Source: Patella vulgata
Lineage: Eukaryota; Mollusca; Gastropoda; Patellidae
Length of the DNA stretch: 64,000 nucleotides
Assembly (NCBI RefSeq): GCF_932274485.2
Contig: NC_065886.2
Coordinates: 19,419,501-19,483,500 of the forward strand
Direction: 5' to 3'
The notes under the pieces are model-generated. The model was not told where the DNA came from. It did no database searches and saw only the letters and a program-made list of their open reading frames with translations. Position numbers and translations under genes: made by a program. Below are positions 20,821 to 32,800 of this stretch, piece after piece (positions within the stretch are counted from its first letter, which is position 1; each line of letters begins with the position of its first letter).

Positions 20821-23800
20821 CTACTGCCCACCAGCACCAAGTTTGAATATTCTACCTTCATCATGGGGGTGAATATGTTGCAATCCCAATTTTTGCACCA
20901 TATCCTCCCGGATTTTAAATTTTATCACTTTGCCAGTAACAGTTAATGGATAGTGGTCAACAAATTCAACATATTTTGGAACATTGAATCTAGCCAGCTG
21001 AAATAAAAAAAAATGCAAATGTATAAAAGTAAAGGAAAACTAATTAAAATTGATACAAAGTCGTAAGAGGTTTTTAATTTTATTGCCAGCTCTTACCACA
21101 CATTTTCCCATCTGTAACCGATCTCAAGATTGTCAAGATTTAATTGCCATTTTTCAATCTATCATAGGACATTCAACAAAACCTGATGTCAGAAACACAA
21201 CTGTAGACATAAGTATAAGGGCCATTGCAAAAATTAATACAGTACCTGTTGCCGACAAAACTGAATAATTTCATCAGCGGTTGAAGTAACTCCTGATTTT
21301 AATTCTATACAAGCACAAATTTCCTCTCCTAGTCGTTTATCAGGTACACCAACCACCTGTATAATAGACGTTAATAAATATTTTTTGATAAAACAGAAAT
21401 AACCAAGACAATAAACCGGTGACAAAACTTTTAAGCAACGTGAACTGCAGTCCATTGAGAATTCTAAATGCAGAAATAGTAAAAAATACCTTGCACAACA
21501 CCCATAACTATTTGTGCGGTCCTTGCTGTTATAGTTAGCAGATTAACAGATCTTTGGATCTTGTCAGTGGTTTTCTTGGAGCTCCATTTTTTAATCCTGC
21601 AATATGCTGTCCAATCATGAAGGTCTGCATATCTCCCTGCTGCCCCCGGATAGTTATATTAGACAGTTTGTACTTGAATGATTAATAAGTCTAAACTATT
21701 TGAAGAAGATTTATCCCACAAGTCACTGGTCCATACATGAAATTGAATACAACCAAAATAAATTAATATCTAACTAAAGAGATAACCTGGTTTAAATACA
21801 AATATACTCACTTGAACATCTTTAACTTTAGGATGTTGATAAAGAATTTGTTCTATTTCTGTAGGGTAGACATTTTCACCACCTCTTATAATCACATCTT
21901 TAATTCTACCCACTATTTTACAATAACCTTCGTCATCTATTACTGCTATATCTCTACAAATATTATATACATGTCAATTATGTTAGACCAATCAATCATT
22001 TATTTGTTAATTTAAATTAGCAGTATTAGCATTACTTGCCGGATTCGTTATTTCACGATAATAAAAAACATATGAAATATACGGTTAACTAAGGTACTAG
22101 AAATCAGTTGAATCTCCCATAAACAATTGCCTTATAATGTCACGTGTCAAATTCGCTATGTCATGCTTGATTTTTGGCACCACCATGGACCTTGTATTAT
22201 AAGGTCCATGGCACCACTTAACTTGGGTATGTTGTTATTACAAGCTCGAATCAGAGCGTCTGCTTGCTCTTACCCCCACCCTTCTAATGTTAATATTATT
22301 GTGTACTTGGGGTTGGATGGCCGCATCTTTAGCACGTGCGCGCTGTATCATAAGGTCTGTCATTGAGTTAACTGGCGTGGTTTTGATTCCCCGGTTGTAC
22401 ATGACAGGGAGTAGGGTCGCCTGTCCAAACTCGTTGGTTTTCTCCGGGTCTCCGGGCTTCCTCCCACTGTTAAAGACCCCTACGCACAAGCTAATTATTG
22501 AAATAAAATTGAACCATGAGTTAGTCCCGAAATGACCTATATAGTTTGTGTCAAGTAGACGTTAAACCCCATTCCTCCCTCTTTATTGTGTACTTACTGA
22601 GTAGTTCTAAATGATAAGACTAGCTCAATCTTTCGTCATAGGTCACGAGATGTAAACAGGGCTAGTGCTAATCCCAATCCTAACCCTGGACCTAGCCCCA
22701 ACGCTTACCCTAACCTACAATCTCGCACTAATCTTATTAACATCTCAACGACCTTGACAAAAAGTGAGCTGGCCTTAACAATTAGATTTAGCCGTATTTT
22801 TAGCATTGTATTAAGAGGAAATAATTCGCATGACACTTTTAATAATACAACCAAGGAATATTATCATTGGCGGCTCCAGCCTCCGATGGTAGGAGGGGCA
22901 AAGCTGAGTTAGGGGGGGGGGGGGGGGGGGTCTTTCCCAGAAGTTTTTGAAAAAATGTCTGCTGGAAATGCAGCCTGGTAGTATTTCAGGCACTGATCGT
23001 CGAGATAAATAGATCTGACGAGATACCGCTTGTCGCCTGACCACTAGTTTATCCGACCAGAGTGGAAAGTGTCAAACGAAGCCCCCTCATGAGCGCCAAT
23101 TAGTGGGCCCCTACTAAGGGTATGGGGGACCTCTCTCAGAAATTATTTTAAAAACAGACAGCCGGAAATGCAGTCTGACAGTTTTCAGACACCGACTGTA
23201 CAGATAAATATAGCGCTGACCAGATACCGCCTGTCGTCTGCCTGCTCACTCGTTTATCCGACTAGAGAGGTAAGTGTCAAACGAACCTCAACGAAGCCCT
23301 CGAAATGCAGTCTGTCAGTCAAGATAAATAGAGATTTTCAGATACCGCCTGACGACAAATTACTAGTTTATCCGACCAGAGAGGAAAGTATCAAACGAAC
23401 GGATTGAGTGAATCAAGGTGAATGAATATTTTCGAAACGATATTTTGAGAAATAGATTTCCGGAAATACAGCTTGGCAGTATTTCAGACACTGGTCGTCG
23501 AGATAAATAGAGCTTACCAGATACTGTCTGTCGCCAAATCGCTAGCTTATCCGAACAGAGAGGGTGGGGGTGTCAAACGAACGGAGTTAGGGAATCAAAG
23601 TGAATGAATAGTCAGGCGAGCTTATGTTGCCCTCCCAATGCGTTTAGTGCAACTGGGTGCAACTGAATGAAATAGGTGAATAGGTGATATATATATATAT
23701 AAGCGGTCTTGCAATCTCATTCGACAGTGGAAAAAAAACAATTGCTGTTAGTAGCATATGTTCTACTTTCCTGCGACTGGTTGCAAGGACATAAGCAGTT

Positions 23801-26800
23801 TTCCAACTGAATACAACTAATTTGAAAGGAATGTTCAGGCATTCATTGTATTTCGTAGGTTTCCCAGGCTCTCCATTATGCCGACGACATTGTCGAAGAG
23901 TGTTTGGGCAACACAAGTATATTTATATTCAAAGAAAGGGTAACACCAGCCTTTTTTAAGATGTTTTCTTAACCTTAGACAGCCCTCAAACATGCCAGTG
24001 ACAAGTGGCTGCATGTACTAGCAACTAAACGTCACAGGCGACATAAGCGGCTGGCATTTCCAGTTGTACACAATCGGCTCACATCGCAAGGTCAATATAT
24101 GCATGTTTTTTACCCTGTATGAAACCAGCGAGATGGAGAAATAACTTCAGCTGTTTTATCAGGATCTTCCCAATAACATAACATTGTTGTATAACCTCTA
24201 GTACATAGTTCACCAGATACACCTGTTCTAACAATATCACCATTTTCATTGATAACTTTAGCCTATAATAAAACAAAATAGGACACTATAAAACTGAGCC
24301 ACATTTAATTCTATGTTTTTGCCTGTAAGACTTCAGATCAATATTTTCACATTTTGTCTGTTAAAGGCCCGTGTCAAGGTTACTCGTTAGTGAATATTAA
24401 GGTACTTGATTTAGCTATCTAAATTAATAATCCTCTGATTAAAATTTGATTACAATTCGATTTATTTATGTTTTTATATTTTTACACCACACTGTAACCT
24501 AACCAACTTTCTGCCAGAAAGAGTAACATATATAAATAATTGTACCATCTTCCAAATGTTTATAACTCCTAAGGATCACGATTATATATGCCTTATCATA
24601 GTTCACCACAATATACAGCACCAAAATGTGCGATCTGAATGCTGACTTAAAAAATATATGATGCTACGATGTTCGAATAATATCATTGTTTTGTCTAATT
24701 ACCTCAACATGACTGCCAGGTAATCCAACAGTTGATAATCTCTTCTCTATTGGACTATCTCGATAAGCAACAAAAGTCACGGGACTTGTTTCAGTTAAAC
24801 CATAGCCAGCCTAAAATTAAATATGGTCATAAATGTCATGGTGTAGGATTCGATTTAAATTTGGATAGCGTAAATGGAAACAGAGCTTTTAGATTTTATA
24901 AATGTCACTGTTTTAAAAATATCTGAGACCCAATATTACCTTTGGAAAATGAGGTTCTTCGGATAACCAATCATGATGCTAGAAATGCCACATAACAATA
25001 ACATGGTACATACATATGAATTTGGGAATAAGAGGGGAGCTAGTCTAACTTTTGATTTTTTACTATCTCTTAAACATACATTATGCAAGAGCTAAATCTG
25101 TCTATTGCAGGTCTTTCTTTAGGCCTGAAATGTTATCTAAATTATTAATTAGACATTAATTAACCTATCCAGACCTTAATCAACGCTAGATGGCATCGCT
25201 AGCCAGCGATCTTTAGTGGATTATGAGCTGATGTACTGCATAACCTTCTTCACGATTTAACGATTAAATGGATAATCGAAACTATGCTGTTTATCGTACT
25301 GACTTTAGTAATGACGATCGAGACTAGGCGGAAATTTCAATCGCTTAGTTCTGGGTTCATAGTGGATCAATTTGAATGAAATTTTCAACAAACTGCCTTT
25401 ACATTATCTAGTTTTTAACTATTATAGTGAGAACTGCCAACTCGTTATCGAATCTCCCATAATGTATCTTTAATATATTTAATATTACATTTTGTTAAGA
25501 ATTAAATGACTTTATACGTCATTAATTTAAGCATTATTTAAAGCCAATTTTTTATATTTTAGGGATGACAATATGATGATGATAATTGGGGTTAACGTCT
25601 GCTCCACCACCTATGGTGATATCATCATTGGCCGTACAGTACTCACAATGACCTCTGTCATATTCATCTTTGTGATGACATCTTTCATGACCTCTATAGG
25701 GCAAGGAGAACCACCCATTAAACCAGTATATAAGGTAGATAAGTTATAGTTGTTCAAGTCAGGATGATTCAGCATATCTATAAACATAGTAGGCACTCCA
25801 TATAATGATGTACATCTACAATAAATAACAAGATAAGATATATAATATATAACACGACCATTACATATCTATAAACATAGTGGGCCCTCCATATAATTAT
25901 GTATATCTAAAATAAAAAACAAGATACACTCTTGTTCAAATAATTGCATATCATTGAAATATCATTCGGTAAAGTCTCAGCGTGAAATCACAGGGATTTT
26001 GCTTGAACACCTATCAAACGTATGATGGATTATCAAGCGAGACAAGGCAAGGGGTAAGTCAAGCCCCCAACAGAATGGAAGGTATGAACGTAAGAGAAAA
26101 ACGTCTTGCATGAGTCGTTGGTAAGTTGGTGGGGAATTAGTAAGTCCGTGGGGAATTAGTAAGTCCAAATGGAATTATAAGTCTTTGGTACTCAAAAGTA
26201 CTCAAAAGTACTTCAGCATATTGATTAATCAACTCTTTTGAATCAGAATAATCGTATGTACATTGCTGATGACATTTAAATTAATTCCTGAACTAAAATT
26301 CAGTGAAAAACATGGGTGGTGCAATTAATTCAGTTGCAGTTAATACTCCAACCACATTACTAAAATCCTTTTTTCAACCAGATATTTTTGACGGCAACTA
26401 AATATCTATAAAAATACGTTGCCAGAAAACAAAAAATACCTCCACAGACCCCAGTAGTCCATAAACGTTTTCACATATTCTTTTGTGGGTAATGGGAGCA
26501 ATTCAAAATCGTTAAACACTGACCAAAAGTATTGAAAATAGTTAACATTTGATTGGCTTGTATTTCTTCTGAATGCTAACAGTTCTTATACAAGAGCTTT
26601 GACTGTAAATTGTGTGGAGGCAGGTAACAACAATATATGTCCATATTAAACGTTGGTGTATAAACAATGTTACATCTACTGTATTGAAGGTGTCGGGTAA
26701 TTCTTAGACTAAACCAACGAAATGATTTATGGTTCTCATTTTATAGTAATTCATGTCAACGTGTTTATCATACTTTTCATCTTGTACAGCTTGTAGAGTT

Positions 26801-29800
26801 AATTCTGGTTTAAAACTGTCCGAAGGAAAAACAACACAAGCGCCATGCATACATAGTGATAAACTGCCTATTACCATGCCAAAACAATGATATAGTGGAA
26901 CAGGACAACATATTCGGGATTCCTTAAAAATAAAAAATAAAGTTATGCTGTCTATTCTTATATCTTGACAGGAATTTAAGTTTTGTGAAGAAATTAATAC
27001 CAGGTAATCCCTGTTTCCTGACAAAATATTAATGATGAATAAATTCTTAAGGGATATAGATGCACAAGTTTTGAAAGAGACAAAGATAAAGAAGTTAGCC
27101 ATCTTGCCAACCGAGAAACAAACATATATATTTGCGTTGGTTCAATTTCCAGCAACACAGCAATAGCAAACTATATTGAAATTAAAGAAATCTTTGTAAA
27201 ATTTACATTTTTTCATAAGCTGATATAATATACATACATATAATAAATACACGTACTAGAAAATTAATAAATCTCACTCAAAGTCAAATCAACACTTTTA
27301 GATCTATCTTCTTTAAGATATTGAGTAAATACACCGTTATGTAATAATACTTACCCTTTGATGATAATCTAATCTTACACCTACAGTATGAGAATTATTG
27401 GTAATATTATGATGAGAAAGTGTTACCCCTTTTGGTGAACCAGTAGTTCCCTGAAATAAACCATTCAAAACTCTATTTTCATAATTTTAATGTTATATTT
27501 TGCAAAAATAAATTTACTGCACAATCTGTGCCTATATACAGTAATTCTTCTAGTCTATGGATAATTGGGTTTTTTTGTATTTTGTGCCAAAGACTAGAGT
27601 AGAAATAAGATGATTGCCAGATTTTCCCACCATTGTTAACATCCTCCATATACTACCTAACGATGTGATCTAACATTTCATGAAATTAATAAGATTTGTA
27701 ACATTTTCCATGATATTCGAAATTAAAAACACGAATTAGAATTCAATATCGATCAACTTCAATTAATATTGAGGTTGTTATCTTGACGTGAAAATATAGG
27801 ATCCTAAAATCCAATATTTAAGACACAATTAACATTTTATAATCAATACACGAGCCATGTACCCTATGGTTTCGGGTACCATTTTGTAATGAACAAATAA
27901 AAACATATCCTACAACACAATGTGGAAGTAATTAGTAGAGGCTGATTCACAAACGACAAAATAATAATTTAAAAAACGTGTAGAATGCACTAAGCAGGTG
28001 TAAACGACTGTCGTTCAATTTGAACTGTTCACGTATTTCACCGAACATAATTGATTAGGAATTACTATATTCTTTTCAAAAATTGAATATAAATCACTTT
28101 ACATACATTCATATTACATTAATATGTCCTTTTTGAACCATTTTTTTTTTTGTCTATTTCAGGTTCCAAAAATAGAGCTATACGCCCTTTAAGAGACCCT
28201 ATTATAATGTTTTTACAATTTAGATCAGTCTGGGTGGTAAAACCCACCACTTACAGCCGTACAATCATATGGTTAAGTGGGATATGAAAACAAAACAAAG
28301 TCATCATACATTATAAATTGCATTTTTATTATTCATTTTCAGCTTTTAAATGGATAAGAATGCTTACTGATGTAAACTGAATGCTGATTGGGTCATCAAA
28401 TTGAAGTTTATTCTGTAGATCTAGAATATAATCTCTTTCTTTATTTCCACCAGCTTCACTGATTTCACTAAACCTCAACGCCCCTCTTAAATATATATAA
28501 TTAAAATAGATAGTCAATCAGCACATTCATTCCTTTCATGCTCTCATATTAATCTCATTTGTTGACTTCATGGTCTCTTTAATATCATTTTAATAAGTCA
28601 TGCTCTCTCATTCATTTATCATGCTCTCTTGTTCATTATTCAGTAATTTCTTGCTATCATTAATATAGTTCATTAATTTCTCTCATTAATATAGTTCACC
28701 AATTTCATACCATATACATGTATTATTTTCTGCCAATAAAATAAAAATATCTTTTGGTATATTTGTTTGTGATATTTATTACATTTTAATTACAAAATAA
28801 TTACATAGTATCATGGACCTTATGATACAAGGTCCATGGTAATATACATACATGTAATACAATAATTACATTTTTTTCTGTTTTTACATCAACCTGACTA
28901 TTTATCCTAAATTGTTCTCGGCAATTGTCTTTTGACATACTAAACACATCTTCTTCGGTTATTATTGAACGTTGAATATAGTCCTGTTTGAGTTTTTCTT
29001 TTACGAGCCATGGCATGATATGAGTTGATATGACTCCACGAAAAACCAGCGGCTGCCAGGCAGGATACGCCCACATTTTCGAGAGATAAATAGAGAACAA
29101 AGCTAAAAAGAAAGAGATTTTTCCTACAATCAAGGGCCATAATTCAGGAAATTACAATTCGATATGCGCGAATATCGAAAGGAACCAAGATCTTTGGGTT
29201 ATAAACTTACATTTCAAGTTTCAACAAAATCGGATTAAAATTGTGACCTCTATAGGGTCCACAACCTTGATATACCATATTTTTACGCTATTTGAGAACG
29301 AAGGGCGGCCATTTTGTCTGTCAGTTTTGGGCCGATTTTCACGAAATTCGAACTCAGCCGTCCTTAGGGTGTAACGGTGATCTAATGATAGTTTTTTTTA
29401 AATCGGATAAACATTATGACCTCTGTAGGGTCCACAAGCTAACAACGCGATTTTTCGTACAATCAGAGACCATAATTCAGGAAGGTACAAGCCGATATGC
29501 GCGAATTTCGAAAGCAACCGAGATTTTTGGGTTATAAACTTACATTTCAAGTTTCAACAAAATCAGATAAAAATTGTGACCTCTATAGGGTCCAAAACCT
29601 TGATATACCATATTTTTACGCTATTTGAGAACGAACGGCGGCCATTTTGTCTGTCAATTTTGGGCCGATTGTCACGAAATTCGAACTCAGTCGTGCTTAG
29701 GGTGTAACGGTGATATAATAATACGGTTTTTAAAATCGGATAAAAATTATGACCTCTATAGGGTCCACAAGCTAAAAACACGATTTTTCGTACAACCAGG

Positions 29801-32800
29801 GCCATAATGCAGGAAGTTACCGTCCGATATGCGCAAATATCGAAAGGAACCAAGATCTTTGGGTTATAAACTTACATTTCAAGTTTCAACAAAATCGGAT
29901 TAAAATTGTGACCTCCATAGGGTCCACAACCTTGATATACCATATTTTTACGCTATTTGAGAACGAAGAGCGGCCATTTTGTCTGTCAGTTTTGGGCCAA
30001 TTTTCATGAAATTTGAACTCAGTCGTCCTTAGGGTGTAACGGTGATATAATAAAACGGTTTTTAAAATCGGATAAAAATTATGACCTCTATAGGGTCCAC
30101 AAGCTAAAAACGCGATTTTTCGTATAATCAGGGGCCATAATTCAGAAAGTTACGTTCTGATATGCGCGAATATCATAAGGAACCGAGATCTTTAGTTTAT
30201 AAGCATACATTTCAAGTTTAAACCAAATCGGATAAAATTGTGACCTCTACAGTGTTCACAGGCCAAAACGTGATTTTTCGTACAATCAGGGGTCATAATC
30301 CATGCAGTTACAGTCCAATACATGCCAATATCGAAAGGAACCGAGATCTTAGGGTGATAAACCTATATTTCAAGTTTCATTGAAATCGGATAAAAATTGT
30401 GACCTGTAGACTGTTCACAAACAATTGTGGACGGACGGACGGACGGACAGGGGCGACGACAATATACGTCCACATAAAAATGTGGGCGTATAAAAATATA
30501 TAAACTGTAACAAAAAATCTAAAATCACTCATTAATACCTTGCTCTCACTGATTCTATTCCCTCATTAATATTCATTAATATCATGCGCTTATTAACAGC
30601 AATAATATCCTTCATTAATTGGATGCTCTCATGAACAAAATTCTATACCATAATAGCATGCTTTCATTAATACCATACGCTTATTAATACTTTCATTAAT
30701 ATCTTGCTACCATTAATAAAATGCTCTCATTAATATCATTCTCACTATCATCGTGTTCTTATTAATATTATCCTCTCATTAATATCGTTCTCACCAATAT
30801 CGTGTTCTCTTTAATACCATGTTATTGTTAGTATCATTCTCATTAATATCATGTTCTCTTTAATATCATTAATTAACACCATGTTCTCATTGATATCATG
30901 CTCTCATTATTTGATGCTGTCAAAAATATTTTTCATTAGTTGCTTGCTCTCGTTAATACTATGCTTTCATTGTGGCGACCTTACTCTTATCTTGTAATTA
31001 CGACTTTACTATATCTAATTACGAGATAATTATGCATATATGACTTAATTATGTCATTACGAGACAATTACATATTTATGACTTAATCATGTCCTAATTA
31101 CGAGATATTAATTCCTTTCAGTATTTACAAAGTTATGACAAAATGAAAATTCCAACGACCTATGCTGTTCCCTACGTAACCAAACGTTCGCCATCTTTAT
31201 TTGCTGTGAACCAAATTGATGGGTCTATTTTGGATCCGACTGAATCAAAGCTGGGAGATTATCTAGTGTTGGTAGTTTTGTTTTCTTAATTTAATGTAAA
31301 ATAATCAATCTGAACCCAGACTAACATATAGTTAAATATTATTTCATTAACTCGCTTGAGCGAAGGGGTGTTTAACAGTGAGATGAAACCGGGGGACCCG
31401 AGAAAACCCACCTTGTTTGACAGACGACCTTATCAAGTGGTAACAGATAGATGGGTCATTTTGGGAATAAAATGTGGTATATCGTCATACTTGTTTTTCT
31501 TATTTTAAGTTTGTCGATTGGAAACCTACCGCAAAGCCAAAGAAGATGATTAAACCGAGTAGCAATCTAAAATCAATTTACCGGTTGTAAAGGAAGATAA
31601 CTGTGTAAAATTTTCTGCAAAATATCGAATATTCGTTGCAGTAATTATACTAATGTGCTGTTATTTGACAATATTAGGTTGTTATTTGATCATATTTGGT
31701 AGTATTTAATGAGTATTTGGTAGTATTTGATGAGTATTTGGTAGTATCGGGTTATTATTAGCTTTTTTGGGGTGGTATAGGGAGGTTAATGGAACAGCCA
31801 GACATCGGTATCGCATTTGAAGTACATTTCCCGGGATATAACTCTCTATTTTTGAAAAGAAATCAAATGATATGTCAATATTGCATCATTATCTTGTAGT
31901 ATTGGGTAGTATGTGGTGATATTGAGATGGTCTTGGGGTGGTATTGGGTGGTATTGGGTAGTATTGGGTAAATCGTCCCACCCCATATTAGCATGGATTA
32001 AGCCGCGAGGCATTTTATATTTTTCGTAAAATGCAAATCATGCATTACTTTAAGCTCGTCATCTGTGATTATGAGATACTTATGTCATAATTAAGAGATA
32101 TTTAACCCATAGTACATGTAGATAATGATAATACACTTTTTATTATTTCATTGACCCTAATGGTTTTCTTTAATATTTGGTATTCTACAACACAGAAATA
32201 TGCATTGAAATTAATGCAACTGGTTGTATTTAACACATTAATTGGTTTACTGTCCACGTATTTCATCCAAAATTCACCTACCTATATTTGGATTCACCCA
32301 TCATTATAAGTGTTTTAAATTCTGGTAATCTGAAATTGTATATATCTTTACTGGTACATGGCCAAATTAAGAGTAAAATTAACATCTATGTTAAATAACG
32401 TAATCTTGAACATATATTGTTAATAAAGATAGTTTGCCAGGCAACGAAACATACGCCAACAGCAGCTTAGTCACCCAAGCAGGCCACAAGGGCAGTTGCC
32501 AATTTCTTTTTAAAAAGTGTTCAAGAGCCATATCTCTGGCAGTAGTTATCAGAAATCGTTGAAAATCAATCGGATTCTTCGTCTTAAGCCCATAAATAAT
32601 ATGTATACATTTAGGGTCAATCTGATGAAAACCTCAAGAGCGTCCACGAGATTATTCAATGTGACAGTAATTCTGATAGTAATTATCAGAAAATAGCCGA
32701 AAATCAATAGGCCTCTAGATTTCATGCCTATAAGTTTAAAGTCAATCTGCTGATAACTTAGCCGCTAGAGCGTCTACAAGATTTTTCAAATTGATCAAGG

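Noticed and set aside
22665-22730. Telomere or chromosome end
   Set aside because: The CCTAAC-like stretch is short, degenerate and inside an ACSF2 intron, with genes on both sides.
22912-22931. G runs here and at 33665-33700, 41428-41439, 57656-57671 as quadruplex regulators
   Set aside because: They sit in transposon ends and intron sequence and have no promoter context; such runs are also prone to assembly error.
23644-23916. 90-codon minus-strand frame
   Set aside because: Partner of the frame at 3173 in copy A; the peptides diverge as noncoding DNA would, while the real exons nearby stay conserved.
28801-29133. 110-codon minus-strand frame
   Set aside because: Spans a palindrome and the edge of a Pearl-like element; no motif and no splice context.
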